DNA of 64,000 nt. Source: an uncultured Chloroflexota bacterium. GTDB lineage: Bacteria > Chloroflexota > Chloroflexia > Thermomicrobiales > UBA6265. The DNA lies in contig CALGSZ010000096.1 of the NCBI GenBank assembly GCA_937901745.1, positions 1 through 64,000 of the forward strand, read 5' to 3'. Position numbers and translations under genes: made by a program. Below are positions 8,101 through 16,298 of this stretch, in pieces (position 1 is the first letter of the stretch; the number at the start of each line of letters is the position of its first letter). The notes below the pieces were generated by a model. That model was not told the origin of the DNA, did no database searches, and was given only the letters and a program-made list of their open reading frames with translations.

Positions 8101-11100
8101 CCGATCACGTCACCGCAGGTAGCAGCGCCGCCATTACCGCCATTGCCGCCGGGGCCGGTCGTGCCGTCCAGGCCGTCACCACCAGCACCGCCGTCGCCAC
8201 CGATCACCGCACAGCCGAGCGTGACGGCAAGGACGAGACCCTGGGCAGTCGTGCCACCAGTGGCGATCCCACCTTGCGCGACGCCGCCCGTGGTGGTTTC
8301 AACGACGAATCCGCCAATGCCGTTACCGCCCGTGGCCTCGCCACCATCCGACGAGACCCCGCCGAATGCGTCACCGCCGTCGGCGTCGCCGCCCTCGGCG
8401 CCGCCGCCATAGGTGTTGCCACCAATGGTGTTGCCCGAAGCATCGCCGCCGTTGCCACCGAAGGCATCGCCACCGAAGCCCCAGCCACCGATGCCGAATC
8501 CGCCGTCAGCATCCGCGTCGCCGCCGATGCCGAACGCGCCGTCGCCGCCATCGCCACCATCGGCGCCATAACCGCCAAGCGCTAGGCCGGACTGGGCGCT
8601 GCCGCCATCGGCTCCGAAGGCCTCCGCCACCGAATAGCCGGTGTTGCCCACGCCCGTCGCCTCGGCATTGCTGTTGCCGCCGTGGCCACCGGTCGCGTCG
8701 CCAGAGATGGCATCACCACCATCACCGCCGTTGCCACCGTCGCCGCCACTGCCGCCAACACCAGCGCCGCCGGTCGCGATGCCGCCAGCTCCACCGGTGC
8801 CAGCGCCGCCGACGCCAGCGCCAGCCGATGCAGTACCGCCATCGCCGGCAACATTGGCACCACCGGTCGTGTCGCCGCCGGTCGTGTCACCAGAGGTCGC
8901 GCTACCGCCGGTGCCGGATCCCGCAACGGCCAATCCTCCGATGGAGTTGCCGCCATTGGCCGCGCCACCGGTGCCGTCGCCACCGACGTTGCCGCCGCCG
9001 ACCGTCACGGAAAGCGCATTGCCGCCCAGGACGTTACCGGAGATCGCACCACTCTCAGCAGAGCCGTTGGAGCCACCGTCGACCGTACCACAGGCAGCGT
9101 CGCCGCCAGCACCGCCGTCGCCGCCGAAGCCACCCTCACCGCCGTCGCCGCCGAAGCCACCCTCACCGCCGTCGGCGTAGCAACCAACGGTGATCGCGAT
9201 GACCAGGCTGCCCTCGGTCTGCCCACCGATAGCGGTGCCTCCGGTGACGTCCTGTCCACCCGTGGTAGTGCTCGTAACGGTTCCGCCGATACCTTGGCCG
9301 CCGGTGGCTGCGCCACCATTGCCGGCGCCCCCAGCTTGCGCAGAGCCGCCCGTGGCGTTGCCGCCGTAAGCGTCGCCGCCAATAGTCTCACCACCGAAGG
9401 TGTCACCAGAGGCGTCGCCGCCGGCGCCACCGACGGCATTGCCACCGAAGCCCCAGCCGCCGATGCCGAATCCACCATCAGCATCCGCGTCGCCGCCGAA
9501 GCCACTGGCGCCGTCGCCGCCGTTGCCGCCGAAGCCGCCGTCGCCGGAGACTGCCGTGCCAGAGGTGGCATCACCGCCGTAGCCACCGTCCGATAACGCG
9601 AACGGATCGCCCGCGTCGCCTTCTTCCTCTTCTTCTTCATCCTCTGGCACGCCAGCAGCGGCCGCCGCGCCGGCATTGCCACCGCCACCGCTCGTAGCAT
9701 CGCCAGAGATCGCCGCACCCGCGTCGCCGCCGTTGCCGCCGTCGCCGCCGTCACCACCGACACCAGCGCCGCCCGTGGCCTCGCCACCATCACCGCCAGT
9801 GCCAGCGCCGCCAGCGCCAGCGCCACCGTTGGCATCGCCGCCGTTGCCGCCGACGTTCGCGCCGCCAGTGGTCGCGCCGCCAGTGGTCGCGCCAGAGGTC
9901 GCAGCACCGCCTTCGGCGTTACCGCCAACCGCGATTCCGCCAACGCTATCGCCCGCATCGGCATCGCCGCCGGTGCCAGCGCCGCCGACGTTCCCGCCGC
10001 CGATCGTCTGGTTCTCCGCGTTGCCACCCGCGACGTCACCGCTCTGCGCGAAACCGCCGATGTTGTTGCCGCCGCTGGTGTCACCGCAGTCGGCCGCGCC
10101 ACCAGCGCCACCGTCACCGCCTTGGCCAGGGCCGCCGTCACCGCCGTTCGCGCTCACGCAATCGACAGTAATCGAGATGACGGAGCCACCGGTCGTCTCA
10201 AAGGCCACGGCACCGCCGCCGGTCGCAGGCCCACCGATCGTATTGGAAATCACGGCACCACCGGCGCCGGTGCCACCAACGGCTTCGCCACCATCAGCGG
10301 CGTCACCACCGATGGCCGAGCCGGCGCTTGCATCGCCGCCAACGGCTTCGCCACCCTCCGTGTAACCACCGAAGGTGTCACCAGAGGCGTCGCCGCCATT
10401 GCCGCCGATGGCCTCGCCACCGAAGCCCCAGCCGCCGACGCCGAATCCGCCGTCAGCATCCGCGTCGCCGCCGATGCCCACACCGCCGTCGCCGGCATCG
10501 CCGCCATCGCCACCGTTGCCGCCGATGGCCGCTCCAGACGTGGCGTTGCCGCTCTCGCCGCCGAAGGCAACCGAGTCGACGTCAATCTCGCAGTTGTCGC
10601 ACTCGGACTGCGCATTCGCGTTGCCACCGTGGCCGCTGATGGCCTCACCCGTGAAGGCCGCGCCACCAGCTCCACCGCTGCCGCCAACGCCGCCGTTGCC
10701 ACCGATACCCGCGCCGCCAATGGCCGAGCCACCGAAGCCGCCCGTGCCATCGCCACCAACGCCGGAGCCCGCCGTGGCCGTGCCGCCGGAGCCAGCGATG
10801 TTGCCGCCACCGATCGTGAGGCCACCGGTCGTCGGCCCACCAGTCGCGGTACCGCCAACAGCAGTGCCGCCAACCGCGGCGCCACCGGTCGAGTCACCGC
10901 CGAATGCCATTCCGCCGGTACCGGCGCCGCCGATATTGCCGCCGCCGACGGTGATAGACGTGCCAGCGCCGCCGGTCACGGAGCCAGCGGTCGCATTGCC
11001 ACCCTGATTACCGCCGCCTTGCACGGCGCCGATCGACGCGTCGCCGCCGGCGCCACCATTGCCAGTGTTGCCGGCGCCGCCGTCGCCACCGTTAGCGACG

Positions 11101-11666
11101 CCACCGACGGTGACGCCGACACTCACTCCGCCGGTGACCACTCCGCCGGTCGCAGCGCCACCATTGGCTACGGAACCGGTCGTGTTGCTGACCACCGTAC
11201 CGCCAACGGCGCCGCCGCCAGTGGCATTACCGCCCGCGCCAGCATTGCCGCCGAGCGCATCGCCGCCGGTCGCATTGCCGCCGGTCACCGAGCCACCAAC
11301 GGTGTCACCACCAACGGTATCGCCCGAGGCGGAGCCACCGTCGCCACCGACCGCGTCCCCACCGACACCGACGCCTCCGACGCCGGAACCACCATTGGCA
11401 GAGGCGTCACCGCCAATACCAGCGCCGCCATCCGCGCCATTCGCGCCAGACCCGCCGTTGCCACCCGTGGCGGGACCGCTGGTCGCATCACCGGCGCCAG
11501 CGCCTTCAGATTCGCTCGTCGTGTCCTGGTTCCGCTCGACGGTCACGCGACTTCCCGCGCTCCCGCCGGCCACGACGGTGCCCTGCGCATAGGTCACCAT
11601 GCTGACGATCATCATCAGCGCAGCGACCACGCGCAGGATCGCTAGGTTCTTTGACCGTTCCACCAT
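5121..11666 (-). CDS. Giant glycine-rich modular surface protein with Cys/His-rich stalk and LPNTG sorting signal
   Basis: About 2181 residues. The ATG at 11666 is chosen over 11693 because it has gggaggg 4 nt upstream. A signal peptide (MVERSKNLAILRV plus hydrophobic run, YAQG) is followed by about six supermodules of ~320-325 residues. They are built from GGxxxGG turns with A/D/N/T fillers and share phrases such as GIGGDADADGGFGIGGWGFGG. Each module from the second onward carries one beta-strand-like segment ending in Cys (ITVDC, ITVGC, VTLGC, ITGGC, ITIGC) and a second Cys about 25-45 residues later (ADCGD, AACGT, ATCGD, ASCES, ATCEA). Near the C-terminus are four GDCTGxC-type repeats (the last reads GACTGHC), a His/Asp-rich stretch, LPNTG (about 5224-5238), a hydrophobic helix and QRRRA. 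Composition resembles mycobacterial PE_PGRS proteins, but without a PE domain. Function unknown; a wall-anchored matrix, adhesin or metal-binding coat protein is plausible. Confidence 0.85.
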   Translation of the reverse strand: MVERSKNLAILRVVAALMMIVSMVTYAQGTVVAGGSAGSRVTVERNQDTTSESEGAGAGDATSGPATGGNGGSGANGADGGAGIGGDASANGGSGVGGVGVGGDAVGGDGGSASGDTVGGDTVGGSVTGGNATGGDALGGNAGAGGNATGGGAVGGTVVSNTTGSVANGGAATGGVVTGGVSVGVTVGGVANGGDGGAGNTGNGGAGGDASIGAVQGGGNQGGNATAGSVTGGAGTSITVGGGNIGGAGTGGMAFGGDSTGGAAVGGTAVGGTATGGPTTGGLTIGGGNIAGSGGTATAGSGVGGDGTGGFGGSAIGGAGIGGNGGVGGSGGAGGAAFTGEAISGHGGNANAQSECDNCEIDVDSVAFGGESGNATSGAAIGGNGGDGGDAGDGGVGIGGDADADGGFGVGGWGFGGEAIGGNGGDASGDTFGGYTEGGEAVGGDASAGSAIGGDAADGGEAVGGTGAGGAVISNTIGGPATGGGAVAFETTGGSVISITVDCVSANGGDGGPGQGGDGGAGGAADCGDTSGGNNIGGFAQSGDVAGGNAENQTIGGGNVGGAGTGGDADAGDSVGGIAVGGNAEGGAATSGATTGGATTGGANVGGNGGDANGGAGAGGAGTGGDGGEATGGAGVGGDGGDGGNGGDAGAAISGDATSGGGGNAGAAAAAGVPEDEEEEEEGDAGDPFALSDGGYGGDATSGTAVSGDGGFGGNGGDGASGFGGDADADGGFGIGGWGFGGNAVGGAGGDASGDTFGGETIGGDAYGGNATGGSAQAGGAGNGGAATGGQGIGGTVTSTTTGGQDVTGGTAIGGQTEGSLVIAITVGCYADGGEGGFGGDGGEGGFGGDGGAGGDAACGTVDGGSNGSAESGAISGNVLGGNALSVTVGGGNVGGDGTGGAANGGNSIGGLAVAGSGTGGSATSGDTTGGDTTGGANVAGDGGTASAGAGVGGAGTGGAGGIATGGAGVGGSGGDGGNGGDGGDAISGDATGGHGGNSNAEATGVGNTGYSVAEAFGADGGSAQSGLALGGYGADGGDGGDGAFGIGGDADADGGFGIGGWGFGGDAFGGNGGDASGNTIGGNTYGGGAEGGDADGGDAFGGVSSDGGEATGGNGIGGFVVETTTGGVAQGGIATGGTTAQGLVLAVTLGCAVIGGDGGAGGDGLDGTTGPGGNGGNGGAATCGDVIGGGNYAGTATSGDVIGGDANNSVVGGGNEGGDGTGGAATGGNSTGGTGVGGNAEGGAATSGATTGGATTGGANVGGNGGDANGGAGAGGAGTGGDGGEATGGAGVGGDGGDGGNGGDGGDAISGDATGGHGGNANAIAANNDGNAFASAVGGFGGNAQSGDAVGGLGADGGDGGDGAFGIGGDADADGGFGIGGWGFGGDAFGGDGGNASGETVGGDTYGAGAQGGDAEAGDGLGGNAGSGGSATGGPGIGGPVTSTTTGVGAVGGPATGGDTTSGVDFGISLPFGLPSTISVVSITGGCIIAGGPGGSGATGGAEGVAGGNGGNGGAASCESVDGSGNFSGNATSGNVIGGNATSDTLGGDNIGGAGTGGEAVGGSSTGGTGVGGNALGGGATTGTTTGGETIGGENVAGDGGAGNAGAGVGGDGTGGAGGIATGGDGVGGSGGDGGNGGDGGDGITGDATGGHGGNANALAVAVGGAGTGAESEVPVIVLAEDSEDEESDESEPRWAEAYAEGESGGNAYTGAAIGGDGGEAGDGGSGSFGIGGDAEAEGGNGVGGIGVGGDGIGGLGGDASGDTIGGNTYGAEPGENGFSLIGATGGDAIAGNGDAGDASDGGTATGNIGLGGPVISTTTGVGAVGGPAIGVSTSSQIAAGITIGCLPTAVAIIFDGGLTVLVEPTGGAGGDAVDSGNGGDGGDATCEAVSGGGNSSGDAESGDIVGGDGTALTDNSGNVGGDGTANATIAGSSVGGSAVGGDATGGNATLEDVTGGATIGGGNQGGAGGAGIGGDGTGGGAPAGSGGVSIGGAGLGGDGGDAGDGGDGGPAVTGDATGGHGGNAHAESFLFAVAGDDYDLIFIGNCVDDNDFDCSEGEVDGDCTGTCPADVDGDCTGFCFGDVTGDCTGYCWGEVGGACTGHCFDHGDDDGDDDHGDHDHDKHHHGKHDKGDGGEVGGVRALPNTGAGASDAMSGQLMWLLLLAGGLMVGGVGLQRRRA
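5265..5495 (-). other. Encodes Cys-repeat and His/Asp-rich stalk of the giant protein
   Basis: This subregion of the giant gene encodes four tandem 11-12 residue repeats of the form GDCTGxCxxDV (last copy GACTGHC), each with two cysteines three residues apart. Next comes a stretch of about 30 residues made almost only of D, H, G and K. It lies directly between the glycine-rich repeats and the LPNTG signal. The spacing CTGxC could form disulfides or bind metal; the His/Asp run is typical of metal-chelating tails. Confidence 0.75.
7783..7958. repeat. 176-bp repeat, copy A (inside giant gene)
   Basis: By eye this stretch is identical, including third codon positions, to 9754-9929; the offset is 1971 bp (657 codons, about two modules). 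The flanks diverge at once on both sides. It encodes the segment around GGANVGGNGGDANGGAGAGG. Perfect identity in an otherwise diverged repeat protein suggests recent intragenic conversion or duplication. Confidence 0.85.
9754..9929. repeat. 176-bp repeat, copy B (inside giant gene)
   Basis: Partner of 7783-7958: the same 176 bases in the same orientation and reading frame, 1971 bp away. Confidence 0.85.
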
Positions 11667-12619
11667 CGGACCCTCCCGATCACCGAAGCCCAAGCCCGGA
11701 CTCCCGATTCCCGTCGCTTACACAAGATCCAGTCCTTTCCCCCAGGCACGACCCCCTACGCCGCACCTGTCGCTATGGACCGCCACGATTCAACGGTCCC
11801 CACATCAGACCGAATCCACCCATGCCGCGCGATCCGCGAACGGCTCGCCGCGGATGGGATGACGACACGAAGACGGCCGGTGACGCTACGCCCAAACCCA
11901 TTTCGTTCCCCTTCCGTCTGGCGCGCAGCGCCATGAGCGATGAATCCGACCCCAGTGAAACGCAGAATCCGGGCCACGCCGGTTCTGGCGTGACTCCGGT
12001 TCGTAGTCCCAACGTTCCCGAAATCCGCGCTAACACTGTTCCGATCCCTCGCCCAGCTTCGCCGCTTCGCCGTCTCCTCGCTCCGTGCAGCGTGGTTCAG
12101 CCCCTTCCCTCAATCTGCGCCACCCTGCTCGGACCTTCAGATCCGACTCGCGACGTTTCCGACCCTCCCCGCTCTCGACGTGCCCTTCCCTCACATCACG
12201 CCGAGTCGTCGGTCATCGCGCTCTTCTCCTCGTCGGTCGGCCTGTCCCGCGTCCGTTCGAGGTTTTTCGATACCAAACGCGGCCAGGCACACTCCGGCCG
12301 AAGAGGGGCTTTGCCGCATCTTACAGTCCAAATCGCAATAAGGCAATACGTTCCAGGACCAATCTCCCCCCAGTCCTAGGACATCGGCCCCTGAGGCACT
12401 GATGACGCGCTTTGCCCGCGCATCGCTGTCCCGGTACAGTTACGGTTACGGAAAGCGCTCCGGCTCGCGAGCTCGACGTCCACCAAATCCTTCTGGAGAT
12501 GTGCCGATGCGACCTCTGAGGCGGGACGCACGGGTCTGGATGGTCTGCCACGAGCCGCCGGCGCCAGGGTCACCCGCAGACCCAGTTCGGACGTGTGCAT
12601 GGTCTACTGAGGGGGACGC
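11667..12619. other. 953-bp divergent intergenic region
   Basis: This lies between the minus-strand giant gene and the plus-strand cupin gene. Short frames exist on both strands but none has a plausible ribosome binding site plus protein-like composition. It should hold divergent promoters and possibly a long leader for the giant gene. The right end has the gagggggacgc ribosome binding site of the cupin gene. I looked for riboswitch signatures and found none I could defend. Confidence 0.45.
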
Positions 12620-13900
12620 ATGAAACGACCGATGACTGTCAGTCTCGCGCTCGCCGCGGCACTCATCGCGGCGCTGGTGGCGCACCTGTCGCCGGGGCTA
12701 ACCGCCGCGCGGTTCCAGGAGGACACCTCGAATCAGCCCGAGGTGCTGCTCCGCGCCTCCTTTGACGAGGGGGTCATGCCGGTCGCGCCGGCGCTGATCC
12801 GCCTTCTACGGATGACGCTCGAGCCCGGGGCGATGAGCAATCCCCACAAGCACTCCGGGCCGGAGATCGGGAAGGTCGAATCCGGGACCGTGATGGTCAC
12901 CGTTGATGGTCCCGCTTTGTTGTTGCGCGCTACATCAGACGGGACGCCGACGCCGGCCGAGGAAGCGCCGGTCAACGAAGAATTCCGGATGCGTCGCGAT
13001 GACATCATCATCTACCTCCCCGGCACGACGATGGCATTCCGGAACGCCGGCGATCGGCCGGCGAAGATCCTGACGGTCGTGGTCTTCCCAACTGGTCACC
13101 AGCACCCGCCGTATTGTGAAGGTCAGGGGTGCCAGGTGGTGACCGGCACGATCACGCCGGAGATCTTCGGCGAGGGTGTCGCGACGCAGATGCCGAGCGG
13201 GCCGACGGAGCTGGTCGTTGAGCGGCTGCGGCTGCGGCCGGGCGATCCGTTGCCCGCGTCCCCTGGTCCGGTCATGCTCACGGTCTACCGCGGAGCGCTC
13301 GAGTTCTCGCTGGAAAGCGGCTCGATGCAGCCGTGGCGCCAGTCAAATCCGGGTCTCCAGCCGGAGGCGACGCCGGGCACGACGTTCAGCCTGGAAGAGG
13401 GCGACTCGGCCTTTTTCCCGCTCGGCGTGCAGGAAGCTCAGCGCTCCGATCGGGATGCGGAAGTCGTCCTCCTGCGGCTGACAATTACTTCGACCGGTGA
13501 AGAGGAGCCGGCGGCGACACCCGCGCCCGATAGCGCCGCCGTGATCGAGATCACCGGGCCGCAAGGAGCAGAGCCAACCGCGACGCCGACCGAAGAGGCG
13601 GATGAAGAGGCAACCGAGGAACCGGCTGAGCCCGAAGAGGAGGAGGAGCCGACGCCGACGCCTGAGGAAGAAGAAGGGCTCCAGCCTGGTGATACCGTCG
13701 CCGTCGCCGCCGATGCGGTGAACCTCCGGGCCGAGCCGTCGACCGAGGCCGACATCGTCACCGTCCTGACGGCTGGGCAGACACTGACGATCACCGGCGA
13801 CTCCGTGGAGGCCGACGGCTTCATCTGGTGGCCGGTTGAGCTGGCGGACGATCCGAGCATCACCGGCTTCGTGGCCGAGGACTTCATCGAGGAGCAGTAG
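12620..13900 (+). CDS. Secreted double-cupin protein with C-terminal SH3b domain
   Basis: 426 residues, ATG preceded by gaggggg. A signal peptide (MKRPMTVSLALAAALIAALV...) precedes two cupin-like halves. The first has MTLEPGAMSNPHKHSG and the motif EIGKVESGTVMVTVDG, with HKH and E fitting the cupin metal-binding pattern. The second (LRLRPGDPLPASPGP, VYRGALEFSLESG) has lost the histidines. An acidic Glu/Pro/Thr-rich linker follows, then a bacterial SH3 domain (about residues 355-426: VNLRAEPSTEADIVTVLTAG, GFIWWPVEL, GFVAEDF). SH3b domains commonly bind cell wall or protein ligands, so wall association is inferred. A strong terminator follows at 13938. Confidence 0.8.
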   Translation: MKRPMTVSLALAAALIAALVAHLSPGLTAARFQEDTSNQPEVLLRASFDEGVMPVAPALIRLLRMTLEPGAMSNPHKHSGPEIGKVESGTVMVTVDGPALLLRATSDGTPTPAEEAPVNEEFRMRRDDIIIYLPGTTMAFRNAGDRPAKILTVVVFPTGHQHPPYCEGQGCQVVTGTITPEIFGEGVATQMPSGPTELVVERLRLRPGDPLPASPGPVMLTVYRGALEFSLESGSMQPWRQSNPGLQPEATPGTTFSLEEGDSAFFPLGVQEAQRSDRDAEVVLLRLTITSTGEEEPAATPAPDSAAVIEITGPQGAEPTATPTEEADEEATEEPAEPEEEEEPTPTPEEEEGLQPGDTVAVAADAVNLRAEPSTEADIVTVLTAGQTLTITGDSVEADGFIWWPVELADDPSITGFVAEDFIEEQ

Positions 13901-13937
13901 TCGAGCCGCCGGCGGCGCTGACGCCGGACACCACCTC

Positions 13938-13988
13938 ACCAGGGGCGCCGATCGAAATCACCACCGACGGCGCCCCTGGTTCTTTCTT
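13938..13988 (+). terminator. Rho-independent terminator
   Basis: A perfect 12-bp stem, accaggggcgcc (13938-13949) with ggcgcccctggt (13969-13980), has a 19-base loop and is followed by tctttctt. It sits 38 bp after the cupin-SH3b stop codon. Confidence 0.8.
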
Positions 13989-14087
13989 CCGACCATCCGT
14001 GCAGAGAGGCCCCGACGTACATACCCTTTAGACATGCTGGCGGAGCCTCCCGCTTGCTTCGCTTTCAAGCCAAAGGAGAATGTCGAA

Positions 14088-14750
14088 ATGTTGCGTCGCC
14101 AAACTTGGCTCGTGATCGCGCTCGGAGCGGCTTCGCTCACCGCGGCTCTGCTAAGTCGGCCAGACGCGCTCAGTGCTATCGGCACTCCCATGGCGAGTCC
14201 GATCCCCTGCGGCCCCCTAGCCACCTCGTGGGGCGCCGCCACGGCGAACGATGTCCGCGTTGGGCTGCTGCGACTCGAGCGCGAGGCCACGATGGAGCGG
14301 GCAACGCCAACCGGCGAAGTGATTACTGCCGTTCGTATCGACGTGAGCTTCGAGAACGTGGGCTCTTTCCTGGCGGAGATCCGGATCGAGGAGATTACGC
14401 TGCTCGACTGCGACGGCCTTGGCTACACGCCCGCATCAACCAGCGCGACTCCCATTGCCACTCCGGTCGCGGACGTGGCGCTCGAGCCTGGGGCGACGGC
14501 TCAGACGACCGTGACGTTCGTCATCCCGGCGGAGGCGACGCCAGCGCGATTGATCATCCCCATCCATCGCGAAGGCCTGACCGGCGGGCGCGTCGAGTTC
14601 CCACTGGTCATACCGAACGCGGCCGATTGCACACCCGAGGCGAAAACGACCGAGACGGGAGGAACCGGCTCCGCATCGTCGCATTCAACAACACGCGGCC
14701 ACGATTCTCAGAGCGCGAGCACGGCCGCCACTCGGCCTGCAGGTTGCTAA
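14088..14750 (+). CDS. Secreted protein with DUF4352-like beta-sandwich
   Basis: 220 residues from ATG 14088, with ggag at 14075-14078; upstream in-frame sequence overlaps the previous terminator and is not coding. An N-terminal signal (MLRRQTWLVIALGAASLTA) is followed by a single domain with strand patterns such as EVITAVRIDVSFENVGSF and AQTTVTFVIPAEATPARLII. This resembles DUF4352-type extracellular domains, in which a charged strand, a glycine-containing loop and late V/I-rich strands alternate. The tail is Ser/Thr-rich. An A-T-P rich linker (TPASTSATPIATPVAD) is like other exported proteins here. Function unknown; the family assignment is tentative. Confidence 0.65.
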   Translation: MLRRQTWLVIALGAASLTAALLSRPDALSAIGTPMASPIPCGPLATSWGAATANDVRVGLLRLEREATMERATPTGEVITAVRIDVSFENVGSFLAEIRIEEITLLDCDGLGYTPASTSATPIATPVADVALEPGATAQTTVTFVIPAEATPARLIIPIHREGLTGGRVEFPLVIPNAADCTPEAKTTETGGTGSASSHSTTRGHDSQSASTAATRPAGC

Positions 14751-14912
14751 CGAAACATTCGACATTCGATCGCCACTTGTATCAATCACGTCTTATTTGA
14801 CGTGGCTCGTGGTAGCATCCGGTGGCTTCCTGTTTCTGCTCGGGCGACTTCTCGCTGCCCGATGAGCCGAGTGGATAAAGTGGTCCTGGATGCCTGAACG
14901 CAAAGGAAGGGC

Positions 14913-16298
14913 ATGAACGAGAACGGGGCTCGCGTCGTCTTCGCGCTGCTGTTGGCTGTGGCAGCGTGGCTTGGTTCCTGGCACGTCGGCACCGCCGCAA
15001 CCCAGCCCGGATACGACACGATCCGGATCGAGCACGGCGGGACGGCATTGTCCTACCAAGTCTGGCTCGACTGGTCGCCCGTCCTTCTCCCTGTGCCGGA
15101 CGGAAGCGCGTGGGCATTCTTCAGCGCCCAGGTGAAGATTCCGAAGGCGCCAACTGAGGAAGATCCCTCGACTTATGCGCTCGGCTCGCAGAAGCTTTAC
15201 GCGGCTCGCTTCGACCCGATCACCAATGTCTGGGAGCCGGCTCGGCCGATGCGCGGCGGCGATATCCAGTTCGGCGCCTCTGCCGTCGTCGATTCCTACG
15301 GCACGGTCCATCTCGTTTACACGGACCGCGCCAACGATCAGTCGTACGGAACGTTGGTGTATGTGAAGAGCACCCCGCAGGGCGGTTGGACCGATCCTGT
15401 CCGCGTCGCTCCCCATGACATGGCCGGGCACCAGCTCAGCCCAGAGCTCGTGCTCGACTCCAAGGGCGGACTTCATGTGATGTGGCTCGACCAGCGCAAC
15501 ATCGAAGAGCCGGACCGCGCGAACCCGGTGAACGCGGATCTCTTCGTCAGCGACCTACTGCCCGGCGGCACGTGGTCCGAGCCGGTCCAGGTCAACCAGC
15601 GCCCGGACACGCAAACCAACCCGAGCCGCCCGCAGCTCGTGGCTGATGGCGATCGCCTCGTGAGCGTCTGGTCGGTCTACGTGGGAACGGATCGAGAGAA
15701 CCTCACCTCCGCCCAATGGATCGAGTGGAGCGAGCGGCCCCTGGACGATCCTGAGGGCTGGTCCGAGCCCGAAGTCCTCTTCGAGCGCGAGGACTCGCAG
15801 ATTGGTGGGCGCCTCCTCGATCTGGCCGCTGATCCTACCGGCGGCGTGGTCCTGGTGTATGGCCGACGCACGACGGAGGACGACTCCGTCATCAACACGC
15901 TGTATCTCCAGCGGCTGCCGGAGGACGACGACGAGTGGTCCGAACCGCTGGAGTTGATCAGCGGCACGCGGGGAAGCTATCCGCGCGTCGCGATCGCGCG
16001 CGATGGCACGGTCTACGTTGCCTACAACCTCGGGCTCGGCGCGACGTCGAAGGTGGCCGCAGTAGCGCTGGAGCCGGAGGCTGACGTAGTCGGTCCGGAA
16101 GAGATGGTGACGGCCGGCGAGGACGGGGCGCAAGGGATACCGACCGTTGCGATCGATCGGACCGGGCGTCTTTGGGTGCTGTACCACTATGGACCGCCGG
16201 GCGAGAAGGCGAGCGAGATTCGGGTGCTCCGCGGCGCGATCGTCTCGGCGACGCCAGTCGAGTCGCCGACTCCGGCCGCTTCGCCGACCGCTTCGTAG
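14913..16298 (+). CDS. Secreted BNR/sialidase-like beta-propeller protein
   Basis: 461 residues, ATG with aaaggaag just upstream. A signal peptide (MNENGARVVFALLLAVAAWL) ends near GTAAT. The mature part is a series of ~50-60 residue propeller blades with repeated motifs of the type D-x-x-G-x-x-H/Y-V-V-x-x: VVDSYGTVHLVYTDR, VLDSKGGLHVMWLDQR, AADPTGGVVLVYGRR, ARDGTVYVAYNLG and AIDRTGRLWVLYHYG. Aromatic W-S/T-E/D-P phrases (GTWSEPVQV, EGWSEPEVL, DEWSEPLEL) end the blades. The fold is sialidase/exo-alpha type, but no catalytic Arg triad or nucleophile Tyr can be assigned, so binding rather than hydrolysis is as likely. It ends in a T/P/S-rich tail. Confidence 0.75.
   Translation: MNENGARVVFALLLAVAAWLGSWHVGTAATQPGYDTIRIEHGGTALSYQVWLDWSPVLLPVPDGSAWAFFSAQVKIPKAPTEEDPSTYALGSQKLYAARFDPITNVWEPARPMRGGDIQFGASAVVDSYGTVHLVYTDRANDQSYGTLVYVKSTPQGGWTDPVRVAPHDMAGHQLSPELVLDSKGGLHVMWLDQRNIEEPDRANPVNADLFVSDLLPGGTWSEPVQVNQRPDTQTNPSRPQLVADGDRLVSVWSVYVGTDRENLTSAQWIEWSERPLDDPEGWSEPEVLFEREDSQIGGRLLDLAADPTGGVVLVYGRRTTEDDSVINTLYLQRLPEDDDEWSEPLELISGTRGSYPRVAIARDGTVYVAYNLGLGATSKVAAVALEPEADVVGPEEMVTAGEDGAQGIPTVAIDRTGRLWVLYHYGPPGEKASEIRVLRGAIVSATPVESPTPAASPTAS

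Noticed and set aside
6708..8585. 625-residue plus-strand frame inside the giant gene
   Set aside because: Antisense shadow of the GG repeats, low complexity; the minus strand has signal peptide, modules and sorting signal.
10122..11645. 507-residue plus-strand frame
   Set aside because: Same cause: complement of glycine-rich codons, no start context.
12200..12400. c-di-GMP (GEMM-like) riboswitch upstream of the giant gene
   Set aside because: A gcaaagcc-like word occurs on the minus strand, but the second conserved half and spacing do not fit.
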